A stretch of 64,000 nt of DNA from Microbispora corallina (GTDB lineage Bacteria > Actinomycetota > Actinomycetes > Streptosporangiales > Streptosporangiaceae): NCBI RefSeq assembly GCF_016863035.1, contig NZ_BOOC01000005.1, positions 1 to 64,000 on the forward strand, in the 5' to 3' direction. The notes beneath the pieces are model-generated. The model did no database searches. It saw only the letters and a list, made by a program, of their open reading frames with translations, and was not told the DNA's origin. The translations under genes and the position numbers were made by a program. Shown one piece after another: positions 48,881-56,827 of this stretch. Position 1 is the first letter of the stretch; every line of letters begins with the position of its first letter.

Positions 48881-50035
48881 TCACTCCGGGCGCAGGCACT
48901 CCCGTACGGCGGCGGCGAGCCGGGTGGCACGGCCGTCGCCGTGGCCGACCATGCGGTTGCTCACGTAGGCGAAGCCCACGCCGTACTCGTCGTCGCCGAA
49001 GGCGAACTGGCCGCCCGCGCCGTCGTTGCCGAAGCCGCGCGGGCCGAGCATGGGCCGGAAGCCCGGCGAGTCGAGCAGGAAGCCGGTCCCCCACCGGGCC
49101 CCCAGGTCGGGGAACCCCGACCACGAGGGCCCGGACGACTGCTCGCGCAGGGCGTCGTCCAGCGTGTCCCGGCCGAGCAGCGGCGGCGCGCCGTCGATCC
49201 CGGTGGCGGCCGCGGCGTAGAGCCCGGCGAGCCCGCTCGCCGACGAGACGGCGCCCGCTCCGGGGAACTCCGCGGTGAGCATCGCCGGGTCGTTCCAGCC
49301 GTGCGGCTCGTCGATGCCGGGGAAGACGAGCACGCCGTTCATGGTCACGATGCGCACGGGCAGCGAATCGGGACCGGGCATCGAGGGCCGGCCCTCGGCC
49401 TCCGACAGGCGGGCCAGGTGGCCGAGCTCGTCCTCCGGCAGGCCGATCCAGGTCCGCAGCCCGAGGTCGTCCGCGACGGCCTTGCGGAAGTACGCGCCCG
49501 GGGTGAGGCCGGTGATCCGCCGGATCACCTCGCCGATGAGGAAGCCGAAGACGTGGCCGTGGTACTCGTGGGCGGTGCCAGGCTCCCACAACGGCTCCTG
49601 CTCCTCGATCGCCCGGACCACCGGCGTCCACGCGACGATCTCCTCGAAGCCGGGCGTGCGGTCGAGGACGGGGAGCCCGGCGCGGTGCCCGAGGACCATG
49701 CGCGACGTGATCGCCTCCTTGCCGGCCCGTGCGAACTCGGGCCAGTACCGGCTCACCGGGGCGTCGAGGTCCAGCCGTCCCTGCTGGGCGAGGAGGTGGG
49801 CGCAGACGCTCACGACACCCTTGGCACAGGAGAAGATCGGCACGACGGTCTCCGCGGACCACGCCCGGCCGTCGCGCGCGTCCGCGACCCCGCCCCACAG
49901 GTCCACCACCTGCCGCCCGCCGGCGAACACGGCCACGGCCGCGCCCAGCTCGCCGTACTCGTCGAAGTCGCGGCGGAAGACGTCGGCCACGCGGCCGAAC
50001 GCCTCGTCGGCCCATCCGTTGTCGAGTGCTTTCAT
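48881..50035 (-). CDS. Serine hydrolase, class C beta-lactamase/EstB-like family
   Basis: A 384-residue protein: SxxK at Ser69-Lys72 ([19 protein letters not shown]), Tyr in [19 protein letters not shown] as the second catalytic residue, and [19 protein letters not shown] near the third-motif region (the KTG box is replaced). These features fit EstB-like esterases/lactone hydrolases. No signal peptide is seen, so it acts in the cytoplasm. It diverges from a TetR regulator with two tandem operators in the 70-bp gap, so TetR repression in response to its substrate is likely. Confidence 0.86.
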   Translation of the reverse strand: MKALDNGWADEAFGRVADVFRRDFDEYGELGAAVAVFAGGRQVVDLWGGVADARDGRAWSAETVVPIFSCAKGVVSVCAHLLAQQGRLDLDAPVSRYWPEFARAGKEAITSRMVLGHRAGLPVLDRTPGFEEIVAWTPVVRAIEEQEPLWEPGTAHEYHGHVFGFLIGEVIRRITGLTPGAYFRKAVADDLGLRTWIGLPEDELGHLARLSEAEGRPSMPGPDSLPVRIVTMNGVLVFPGIDEPHGWNDPAMLTAEFPGAGAVSSASGLAGLYAAAATGIDGAPPLLGRDTLDDALREQSSGPSWSGFPDLGARWGTGFLLDSPGFRPMLGPRGFGNDGAGGQFAFGDDEYGVGFAYVSNRMVGHGDGRATRLAAAVRECLRPE

Positions 50036-50054
50036 GGCGGGGAACGCTACTTCG

Positions 50055-50090
50055 CCTATTGGTATTAGGCAACTACTTATTGGTCTTAGG
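50055..50090. promoter_or_regulatory. Two tandem TetR operators
   Basis: CCTATTGGTATTAGG (50055-50069) and CTTATTGGTCTTAGG (50076-50090) agree at 13 of 15 positions and stand 21 bp apart (two helical turns). Each is an imperfect palindrome with CCTA/TAGG-like ends. They fill the gap between the divergent serine hydrolase and TetR genes and are much more AT-rich than their surroundings. Confidence 0.7.
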
Positions 50091-50105
50091 AAGAGGAGGC
50101 GGCGG

Positions 50106-50696
50106 ATGGCTCGTGCGGGCCTGACGACCGAGCGCGTGACGGAGGCCGCCGCGGAGCTGGCGGACGCGGTCGGGTTCGAGAACGTGACGGTGGCGGCGCT
50201 GGCGCGCAGCTTCGGAGTCAAGGAGCCGAGCCTGTACTCGCACGTCAAGAACCTGAAGGACCTGCGGGAACGGGTCGCCCTGCTGGCCGCGGGCGAGATG
50301 GCCGACCGCATCGCCGCCGCGGTCGCCGGCCGGTCGGGGGTGGACGCGCTGGCCGCGTTCGCGAACGCGTACCGGGACTACGCGCTGACCCATCCCGGCC
50401 GCTACGCGGCGACGCAGGTCCGGCACGACCCGGCCGTGGTGGCCGCCTCCCCGGCCTTCGCCCGCCACGTCGAGCTCACCCACGCGATGCTGCGGGCGTA
50501 CCGGCTGGAGGAACCGGACCTGACCGACGCGGGACGGCTGCTGCGCAGCTCCTTCCACGGCTACGTGACACTGGAGACCAACGGCGTCTTCACCCACACC
50601 CGGGAGATCCGGGCGTCGTGGGAGCGGGGGGTCGCGGCGCTCCACTTCCTGCTGGAGAACTGGTCCGCCGCCTCGGTTCGCGCGGGGAATGTCTGA
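50106..50696 (+). CDS. TetR family transcriptional regulator
   Basis: A 196-residue protein. The HTH reads RVTEAAAELADAVGFENVTV, AALARSFGVKEPSLYSHVKN, LKDLRERVALLA. The ligand domain (YALTHPGRYAATQVRHDP, LLRSSFHGYVTLETNGVF) matches the TetR_C_33/WHG-type group. GGAGG lies just before the ATG at 50106. It should repress itself and the divergent EstB-like gene through the repeats at 50055-50090. Confidence 0.88.
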   Translation: MARAGLTTERVTEAAAELADAVGFENVTVAALARSFGVKEPSLYSHVKNLKDLRERVALLAAGEMADRIAAAVAGRSGVDALAAFANAYRDYALTHPGRYAATQVRHDPAVVAASPAFARHVELTHAMLRAYRLEEPDLTDAGRLLRSSFHGYVTLETNGVFTHTREIRASWERGVAALHFLLENWSAASVRAGNV

Positions 50697-50724
50697 GGGC
50701 CATCATGGGTTCTATCGCACGTAC

Positions 50725-50736
50725 TTGAAGTTTCAA
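50725..50736 (+). promoter_or_regulatory. Palindrome upstream of the pirin gene
   Basis: TTGAA-GT-TTCAA lies 15 bp before the pirin ATG, with AAGGGG as Shine-Dalgarno following it. MarR-type repressors commonly use such TTGAA-type sites near pirin or quinone-reductase genes, but no MarR gene is in the window, so the binder is unknown. Confidence 0.45.
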
Positions 50737-50751
50737 CCAGAAGGGGTGGCC

Positions 50752-51741
50752 ATGCCCGCCGTCACCGCCGACACACTGACGCTGCCGCGCGTCGCCGTAC
50801 CGGATCCGGCCGTCGCCGGACCGCGCCCCGTGCGGTCGGTGACGACCGCGCCCAGCGGCTTCGAGGGCGAGGGCTTCCCCGTCCGGCGCGCGTTCGCCGG
50901 GGTCCCCCAGTCCGCGCTCGACCCGTTCATCCACATGGACCAGATGGGCGAGGTCGAGTACGCCCCGGGCGAGCCCAAGGGCACGCCGTGGCACCCGCAC
51001 CGCGGCTTCGAGACCGTCACGTACATCATCGACGGGATCTTCGAGCACCAGGACTCCAACGGGGGCGGCGGCACGATCACCGACGGCGACACGCAGTGGA
51101 TGACCGCCGGCTCGGGCCTGCTGCACATCGAGAAGCCGCCGGAGCACCTGGTCGTCTCGGGAGGCCTGTTCCACGGCATCCAGCTGTGGGTCAACCTGCC
51201 GCGTGCGCACAAGTTCCACCTGCCCCGTTACCAGGACATCCGCGGGGGCGAGTCGGCGCTGCTCACCTCGCCCGACGGCGGCGCGCTGCTGCGCGTGATC
51301 GCCGGCGAGCTGGACGGCCACGCCGGCCCCGGCGTGACGTTCACCCCGATCACGATGGTCCACGCCACCGTCGCCCCCGGCGCCCGGCTCGACCTGCCGT
51401 GGAACCCGGACTTCAACGCCCTCGCCTACGTGCTCGCGGGCCAGGGGTCCGTGGGCGCCGAGCGCCGGCCGGTCCGCAAGGGACAGCTGGCCGTATTCGG
51501 CCCCGGCGGGTCGCTGACGCTAGCGGCGGACACCGCCCAGCCCCTGGCGGAGCCCAACCTGGAGGTGCTGCTGCTCGGCGGGCGGCCGATCCGCGAGCCG
51601 GTCGTCCACTACGGCCCGTTCGTGATGAACACGCGCGCCGAGATCATCCAGGCGATGGAGGACTACCAGGCGGGCCGTCTCGGCGTCATCCCCGCCGAGC
51701 GGGTCCCGCACGCGGACGGGCCGATGCCCGGAAAGGAGTGA
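50752..51741 (+). CDS. Pirin family protein
   Basis: A 329-residue bicupin. The metal site lies in GTPWHPHRGFETVTYIIDGI (two His) with IFEHQDSNGGGGTITDGDTQ (His, and Glu for the fourth ligand), then MTAGSGLLHIEKPPEHLVVS and GGLFHGIQLWVNLPRAHKFH. Bacterial pirins act as quercetinases or redox-responsive regulators. The ATG at 50752 is used, with AAGGGG before it. The stop is immediately followed (ATG at 51743) by a TPR gene, and a strong terminator closes the pair. Confidence 0.9.
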   Translation: MPAVTADTLTLPRVAVPDPAVAGPRPVRSVTTAPSGFEGEGFPVRRAFAGVPQSALDPFIHMDQMGEVEYAPGEPKGTPWHPHRGFETVTYIIDGIFEHQDSNGGGGTITDGDTQWMTAGSGLLHIEKPPEHLVVSGGLFHGIQLWVNLPRAHKFHLPRYQDIRGGESALLTSPDGGALLRVIAGELDGHAGPGVTFTPITMVHATVAPGARLDLPWNPDFNALAYVLAGQGSVGAERRPVRKGQLAVFGPGGSLTLAADTAQPLAEPNLEVLLLGGRPIREPVVHYGPFVMNTRAEIIQAMEDYQAGRLGVIPAERVPHADGPMPGKE

Positions 51742-51742
51742 G

Positions 51743-52060
51743 ATGGACAGGCTTGCCGAGGAGTACGAGCGGGGCCGGCTGTTCTTCGAGCTGAAGGACT
51801 ACATCGGCGCCGCGCGCATCCTGGCGGACGTGGTGGCCGAGGCCCCGGACGACCTGGCGGCCCGGCTGCTACTGGCCCGCGCCTACTACCACTCGGCCCA
51901 GCTCGGCCGGGCCGAGTCCGAGCTCCGCCTGATCCTGGAGCGCCATCCGGCCGAGGACTACGCCTGCCTGCTGCTCGGCCGGACCCTGGAGCGGCGGAGC
52001 AGGCCCGAGGAGGCCGCCCGCTACCTGCGGCTGCACGCGGCCATGACCGGGGCGGCCTGA
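51743..52060 (+). CDS. Small tetratricopeptide-repeat protein
   Basis: A 105-residue helical protein made almost entirely of two and a half TPR units: FELKDYIGAARILADVVAEA, PDDLAARLLLARAYYHSAQL, GRAESELRLILERHPAEDYA, CLLLGRTLERRSRPEEAARY. GGAG lies just before the ATG, inside the end of the pirin gene. It is probably an adaptor for protein contacts. Pairing of a pirin with a short TPR gene recurs in actinomycetes as I recall, but the function is unknown. Confidence 0.85.
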   Translation: MDRLAEEYERGRLFFELKDYIGAARILADVVAEAPDDLAARLLLARAYYHSAQLGRAESELRLILERHPAEDYACLLLGRTLERRSRPEEAARYLRLHAAMTGAA

Positions 52061-52072
52061 CCGTCCACCACT

Positions 52073-52106
52073 GAGGGGCCGGCGACCACGCGTCGCCGGC
52101 CCCCTC
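52073..52106 (+). terminator. Terminator of the pirin-TPR operon
   Basis: GAGGGGCCGGCGA (52073-52085) pairs with TCGCCGGCCCCCTC (52093-52106): 13 bp with one bulged C and a 7-nt loop, 13 bp after the TPR stop. Confidence 0.75.
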
Positions 52107-52193
52107 TGTGTGTCGGCGGAGCGCGCCGGAGACGCCGGCGACGAGCCCGGGAACGGCGCCTGGCAAAGGCGCACGGGGACGGCCCGCGGCCGT

Positions 52194-52838
52194 TCAGCCG
52201 GGAACGACGAGGCCGGACTCGTAGGCGAAGATCACCGCCTGGATGCGGTCGCGCAGGCCGAGCTTGGTGAGGATGCGGCTGACGTGGGTCTTGGCCGTCG
52301 TGTCGGAGATGAACAGCTCGGCCGCGATCTCCGGGTTTGACAGGCCCCGGGCCATCAGCCTCAGCACCTCGATCTCGCGGGCCGTGAGGACGTCGAGGGC
52401 GGGTGAGCGGCGCGGCAGGGGGGCCGCGGCGAACGCCTCGATGACCCGCCGCGTCACCCCCGGCGTCAGGATTCCGTCCCCCGCCGCCACGACCCGGACC
52501 GCCTCGATCAGCCGCTCGGCGGGCGCCTCCTTGGTCAGGAAGCCGGCGGCGCCCGCCCGCAGCGCCTCGTAGACGTACTCGTCGAGGTCGAACGTGGTCA
52601 GCACGATGATCCGGGTGGCCACCCCGGCGAGGCGGCGGGTCGCCTCCAGGCCGTTGACCCCCGGCATGCGGATGTCCATGAGCGCGACGTCCGGGGCGAG
52701 CGAACGGATCGCCCGCACGGCCTGCTCTCCGTCGCCGGCCTCGGCGACCACCTCGATGTCGGGCTCGTCGTCCAGCATCAGCCGGAAGCCGCGCCGCACC
52801 ATCGCCTGATCGTCGGCCACCACCACACGAATGCTCAT
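52194..52838 (-). CDS. NarL/LuxR-type response regulator
   Basis: A 214-residue protein. The receiver domain contains VVVADDQAMVRRGFRLML, the phospho-acceptor Asp55 in VALMDIRMPGVNGLEATRRL, Thr in IIVLTTFDLDEYVYEALRAG and Lys in GFLTKEAPAERLIEAVRVV. The C-terminal LuxR HTH is LTAREIEVLRLMARGLSNPE, IAAELFISDTTAKTHVSRIL, TKLGLRDRIQAVIFAYESG. It is co-transcribed with the histidine kinase, overlapping it by four bases, and is phosphorylated by it. The likely target is the nearby membrane-protein gene across the gap 53993-54227, which is inference. Confidence 0.93.
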   Translation of the reverse strand: MSIRVVVADDQAMVRRGFRLMLDDEPDIEVVAEAGDGEQAVRAIRSLAPDVALMDIRMPGVNGLEATRRLAGVATRIIVLTTFDLDEYVYEALRAGAAGFLTKEAPAERLIEAVRVVAAGDGILTPGVTRRVIEAFAAAPLPRRSPALDVLTAREIEVLRLMARGLSNPEIAAELFISDTTAKTHVSRILTKLGLRDRIQAVIFAYESGLVVPG

Positions 52839-53992
52839 CGCCCGCCTCCGCCGAACGGGAGCGCCGCGCGCACCCGGAAGCCGCGCCGGTACGGCCCGGC
52901 CTCCAGCGTCCCGTCATACAGCGCCGCCCGCTCGCGCATGCCGATCAGCCCGTGACCGGTGCCCGGGGTGGCGCCGTTCCCGCCGGCGCCCGCGGCCGGA
53001 CCGTCGTCGCGAACCTCCAGCTCGACGGCCTCGCCGGTCCACCGCAGCGCGATCTCGGCGCGCGCGCCCCGCCCCGCGTGCCGGAGCGTGTTGGTGAGCG
53101 CCTCCTGCACAATCCGGTAGGCGGCCAGGTCGACGCCCGGCGGCAGCGCGGACGGCTCCCCCTCCACCGTCATCCCGACCGCCAGCCCTGTCTCGCGCAT
53201 CTGGTCGAGCAGGGACGGCAGCCGGTCGAGGCCGGGCTGCGGGGCGAGCGAGAGCTCCTCGTCGTCGGCGCGGAGGATCCCCAGCAGCCGCCGCAGCTCG
53301 CCGATGGCGCCCCGGCCCGTCTGCTCGACCTCGTCGAGCAGCTCGCTGTCGTCCGGGCGGTCGTGGCGCAGGCGCCGCCGTACGACGCCGGTCTGGACGA
53401 CCATGACGCTGAGGCTGTGCGCGACCACGTCGTGGAGCTCGCGGGCGATCCTGGTTCGCTCGGCCAGCACGGCCCGCTGCGCGTCCTCGGCCCGGCGGCG
53501 TTCGAGCTCGGCCGCCTTGTCCTTGAGGACGCGCGCCTCCAGGCCGCGCCTGCGGATGAGGTACCCCAGCGTCCAGGCGCCGCCGAACAGCACGCCGGTG
53601 AACAGGTAGTCGCCCGCGCCGCCGCGGCCGGGGTCGATCGCGAAGCCGACCAGCACGAACGCGGCCACCATGGCCGCGCCGAGGACGGCGTCCCGCAGCT
53701 TGGCGTTGGCCGCGACGGAGTAGCTGACCACGATCATGGCGAAGAACGCGTACCCGCTCTCGAAATTGTGCGCCACGGGCGAGAAGGCGGCCACGGCCAC
53801 GAGGTCGGCCGCGACCACGCCGAGCGGCCAGACCCGCCGCCAGGCGACGGGGACGACGGCGGCGGCCGCCGCGAGCATCTCGACGGCGGTCAGGGGGATG
53901 TCGCCGGTCGTCGCCTCCAGCACGGCCGTGACGCCGAGCAGCGCGGCGACCGCGACGTCGGTCCACGGGGGCCGGGGCGGGAGCCAGCGCAT
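52835..53992 (-). CDS. Sensor histidine kinase (NarL-partner, HisKA_3 type)
   Basis: A 385-residue kinase with five or six transmembrane helices in the first 145 residues (VAVAALLGVTAVLEATTGDI, MLAAAAAVVPVAWRRVWPLG, FFAMIVVSYSVAANAKLRDA, VLGAAMVAAFVLVGFAIDPG). The H-box is ERTRIARELHDVVAHSLSVM with His187. The HATPase is reduced: YRIVQEALTNTLRHAGRGAR (N-box), EVRDDGPAAGAGGNG and GHGLIGMRERAALYDGTLEA. This layout matches actinobacterial membrane-stress sensors. The ATG at 53992 is used; a GTG at 54001 is possible. Confidence 0.92.
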   Translation of the reverse strand: MRWLPPRPPWTDVAVAALLGVTAVLEATTGDIPLTAVEMLAAAAAVVPVAWRRVWPLGVVAADLVAVAAFSPVAHNFESGYAFFAMIVVSYSVAANAKLRDAVLGAAMVAAFVLVGFAIDPGRGGAGDYLFTGVLFGGAWTLGYLIRRRGLEARVLKDKAAELERRRAEDAQRAVLAERTRIARELHDVVAHSLSVMVVQTGVVRRRLRHDRPDDSELLDEVEQTGRGAIGELRRLLGILRADDEELSLAPQPGLDRLPSLLDQMRETGLAVGMTVEGEPSALPPGVDLAAYRIVQEALTNTLRHAGRGARAEIALRWTGEAVELEVRDDGPAAGAGGNGATPGTGHGLIGMRERAALYDGTLEAGPYRRGFRVRAALPFGGGGR

Positions 53993-54120
53993 GGCGCTCA
54001 CGATAACCCCGGACCCCGGCGGGCCGGATCGCCCGAGCGGACGACGGCAGCGTCCTCCAGCCGCCCGATGCGCGCGGCCGCCGTGCTCGTCCCACAGCCG
54101 GACGCGCACGGCCGTCCGAG

Positions 54121-54172
54121 TCGTCGTACGGCCGGACGATCGCGGTCGCCGGAATCGTCGTACGGCTGGACG
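54121..54172. promoter_or_regulatory. 18-bp direct repeats upstream of the membrane-protein gene
   Basis: TCGTCGTACGGCCGGACG (54121-54138) recurs with one change at 54155-54172, a 34-bp spacing. They lie between the histidine kinase start and the membrane-protein gene at 54228 and may be response-regulator sites. Confidence 0.45.
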
Positions 54173-54227
54173 CGCCCGGGCGAGGGGCGCGCCTACGGTG
54201 GCGGCCTCACCGACCGAGGAGGCTCAC

Positions 54228-54866
54228 ATGTCCGCATCCGCCGCAGATCTCCGCCGCCGCTTCGCCGGGGCCTGCCTGATCGCCGGGCCCGCCGCGATGG
54301 CCGCGGCGATGGCGCTGAAGACGCCGGGCGGCGACGCCCGCGCCCTGCTCGCCGAGGTCGCCGCCGACCCCGGCCGGTTCCGCCTGGCCGTCCTGCTGCA
54401 ACTGATCGCCTCCGTCGTCATGCTGCCCGGGCTCGCCGGACTGCCCCGGCTGTTCCCCGGCCGGGGCGCCGTGCTCGGGCACCTCGGCCTCGGCCTGCTC
54501 GGGCTCAACATCCTGGGCAACCTCGGCGACGCCGCGAGCGGCACGGCCCTCGGCGCGCTCGCGGCGGGCGGCGTGACCGATCAGGACGTGGCGGCGGCGA
54601 ACGGCGTGGCCGCCGAGCCGGCCTTCGCCGTCGTCCAGATCATGGTGCTGGCCGGCATGCTCGGGTTCGTCCTGCTGCCGGCCGCGCTGCTGCGGTCCCG
54701 TACGGTCCACTGGGCCGTCCCGGCACTGATCCTGGCAACGCTGGTCTCGTTCTTCCTTCCGGTCACCGAGGGGCTGGGCGGCGTCCTGCTCACTTCGGCC
54801 CTCGGCACGGTGGGCGTCCGCTTCCTGCGGCCCGCCCCGGCCGACGCGGAATCCGTGCTCGTGTGA
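54228..54866 (+). CDS. Integral membrane protein, unknown function
   Basis: A 212-residue protein with about six transmembrane helices (CLIAGPAAMAAAMALKTPGG, LAVLLQLIASVVMLPGLAGL, LGHLGLGLLGLNILGNLGDA, VVQIMVLAGMLGFVLLPAAL, WAVPALILATLVSFFLPVTE). I do not recognise the family firmly; it resembles DUF4386-type proteins. GAGGAGG precedes the ATG. Its position, divergent from the two-component system with repeats in between, makes it the likeliest regulated gene. Confidence 0.68.
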   Translation: MSASAADLRRRFAGACLIAGPAAMAAAMALKTPGGDARALLAEVAADPGRFRLAVLLQLIASVVMLPGLAGLPRLFPGRGAVLGHLGLGLLGLNILGNLGDAASGTALGALAAGGVTDQDVAAANGVAAEPAFAVVQIMVLAGMLGFVLLPAALLRSRTVHWAVPALILATLVSFFLPVTEGLGGVLLTSALGTVGVRFLRPAPADAESVLV

Positions 54867-54878
54867 CGGCTCCCCCGG

Positions 54879-55460
54879 TCAGCCCTCCGGCCGCCCCGCC
54901 CGGATCGCGCGCAGCGCCTCCACGAGGTCGTGGGCGGAGGGGGCGCTGTCCGGGTCGACCAGCCACTGGGTCGCCAGTCCGGCGAGCAGCGCCTGGTAGA
55001 ACGAGCCGACGGCCATGGCCTTCTTCTCGTCATCCGCCGGGTCGAGGCCCTCGAAGAGCGCCGCCAGCCCCAGCCGGGCCTGCCGGTTGGCGCCCGCGAA
55101 GGCCTCCCGCAGCTCGGGCAGGCGGTCCATCTGCGCGACGAGCTCGAACTGGATGGCCCACAGGGGCCGGAGCCTGCCGTACGACTCGATGATCCGCGCC
55201 CAGGTGGCCTCGAACCGCTGGGTCGGGGTGGCGTCCGGCGGGGCCTCGGCAGCCAGGGTGCTCTCGAGCTCCTGCCCCCACTCCTCCATCGCCTCGATGA
55301 GGGCGGCGTCGAGCAGGGCCTTCGTCGACCTGAAGTGGTAGCCGATCGAGGCGAGGCTGGTGCCCGACGCCGCGGCGATGTCCCGGGCGGTGGTGCCCGA
55401 GTACCCCTTCTCCATCAGGCACCGCTTGGCCCCGGCGAGCAGGTCTTCCCGATTTCCCAT
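54879..55460 (-). CDS. TetR family transcriptional regulator
   Basis: A 193-residue protein. HTH: DLLAGAKRCLMEKGYSGTTA, RDIAAASGTSLASIGYHFRS, TKALLDAALIEAM. The ligand domain has RIIESYGRLRPLWAIQFELV and GSFYQALLAGLATQWLVDPD. It diverges from the flavin monooxygenase gene at 55544. The 83-bp gap holds a 24-bp near-perfect palindrome that should be its operator, so it probably represses the monooxygenase and itself until a substrate-like drug or aromatic binds. Confidence 0.9.
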   Translation of the reverse strand: MGNREDLLAGAKRCLMEKGYSGTTARDIAAASGTSLASIGYHFRSTKALLDAALIEAMEEWGQELESTLAAEAPPDATPTQRFEATWARIIESYGRLRPLWAIQFELVAQMDRLPELREAFAGANRQARLGLAALFEGLDPADDEKKAMAVGSFYQALLAGLATQWLVDPDSAPSAHDLVEALRAIRAGRPEG

Positions 55461-55489
55461 GCCCAGAGCCTAGCGGATCCTCGTACAGA

Positions 55490-55513
55490 TGTCTTGGACA
55501 ATTGTGCTAGACA
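55490..55513. promoter_or_regulatory. TetR operator between regulator and monooxygenase
   Basis: A 24-bp palindrome, left half TGTCTTGGACAA, right half TTGTGCTAGACA, with only two mismatched pairs. It is centred at 55501/55502, midway between the divergent starts at 55460 and 55544. TTGGAC inside it could be a -35 element, so binding would block transcription. Confidence 0.75.
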
Positions 55514-55543
55514 GATGAGTGAGACGTTTGTACAGTCAGGGCC

Positions 55544-56743
55544 ATGACGAACATCCTGATCTCCGGCGGAGGCGTCGCCGGGTCCACGCTGGCCTTCTGG
55601 CTCCGCAGGCACGGGTTCACCCCGACCGTGGTGGAGCGCGCGCCCTCCCTCAGGGACGGCGGCTACAAGATCGACATTCGCGGCGCGGCCCTTGAGGTCG
55701 TCGACCGCATGGGACTGTCCGACGAGGTGCGCCGGCACGGCACCGACATGCGGATCGCGCGGTTCGTCGACGCCCGCGGCAGGGAGCGGGCGACCATGAG
55801 CGCCGACCTGTTCGGCGGCCGCGAGGGCGACGACGTCGAGATCATGCGCGGCGACCTGGCCCGCATCCTGCACGAGGCGACCCGGGACGACGTGGAGCAC
55901 CTGTTCGGCGACTCCATCACCGGGATGGAGGAGACGCCCGAGGGCGTCCGCGTCACCTTCGAGACGGCCCCGCCCCGGACGTTCGACCTCGTGGTGGGCG
56001 CCGACGGGCTGCACTCCACCGTCCGCGAGCTGGCCTTCGGCGAGGAGTCCCGGTTCGTCCACGACCTCGGCCACTACATCTCGATCTTCACGGTCCCCAA
56101 CCACCTGGGCCTCGACCGCACCGAGATGATGCACCCGGCCCCCGGCCGGAGCGCCGGGATGTACAGCACGCGCGGCGCCGCCGACGCCAAGGCGCTGTTC
56201 CTGTTCTCCTCGCCTCCGATGGCGTACGACCGGCGCGACGTGGCGGGGCAGAAGAAGCTGCTGGCCGAGGCCTTCGCCGGCACGGGCTGGGAGGTGCCGC
56301 GGCTCCTGGAGGCGATGGAGGACGCCCCCGACTTCTACCTCGACTCCATCAGCCAGGTGCGGATGGACCACTGGTCGTCCGGACGGGTCGTCCTCCTGGG
56401 CGACGCCGCCTACGGCCCCTCGCCCGCCTCCGGCCAGGGCACCAGCCTGGCCCTCGTCGGCGCGTACGTCCTGGCCGGCTCCCTCGCCGCCGCGCGCGGG
56501 GACCACCGGGCCGCGTTCGCCGCGTACGAGCGCGACATGCGCCACTTCGCCGAGGAGAACCAGAAGCTCGCCGAGGGCAACCTCAAGGGCATGGTGCTGA
56601 CGTCGCCGGGCCGGATCAGGTTCCAGATGCTCATGCTCCGGCTGATGCCGCACCTGCCGGGCCGGAACAGCATGATCAAGCGGGTCACCGAGCCCATCCG
56701 CAGGGCCGCCTCCGCCATCACGCTCAAGGACTACCGGCCTTGA
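55544..56743 (+). CDS. FAD-dependent monooxygenase (TetX/PHBH-like)
   Basis: A 399-residue single-component flavin hydroxylase. FAD Rossmann turn NILISGGGVAGSTLAFWLRR; GD motif VVGADGLHSTVRELAFGEES; second FAD motif RVVLLGDAAYGPSPASGQGT and SLALVGAYVLAGSLAAARGD. The overall plan matches TetX-like and polyketide-hydroxylase enzymes that insert oxygen into aromatic or tetracycline-type molecules using NADPH. It is under probable TetR control, like many drug-modifying monooxygenases, but the substrate cannot be told from sequence. Confidence 0.88.
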   Translation: MTNILISGGGVAGSTLAFWLRRHGFTPTVVERAPSLRDGGYKIDIRGAALEVVDRMGLSDEVRRHGTDMRIARFVDARGRERATMSADLFGGREGDDVEIMRGDLARILHEATRDDVEHLFGDSITGMEETPEGVRVTFETAPPRTFDLVVGADGLHSTVRELAFGEESRFVHDLGHYISIFTVPNHLGLDRTEMMHPAPGRSAGMYSTRGAADAKALFLFSSPPMAYDRRDVAGQKKLLAEAFAGTGWEVPRLLEAMEDAPDFYLDSISQVRMDHWSSGRVVLLGDAAYGPSPASGQGTSLALVGAYVLAGSLAAARGDHRAAFAAYERDMRHFAEENQKLAEGNLKGMVLTSPGRIRFQMLMLRLMPHLPGRNSMIKRVTEPIRRAASAITLKDYRP

Positions 56744-56827
56744 TGCCTGGCCCTTCCCGTACGACCATGACAGAGGTACGGCGAGCCCGTCGGCCAGGGG
56801 CTCGGCGAATTCGATACGGGTGGGGAT

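Noticed and set aside
48881-50035. Beta-lactamase-like serine hydrolase as an antibiotic resistance gene
   Set aside because: No signal peptide and an EstB-like layout with the KTG box replaced; an esterase role is more likely.
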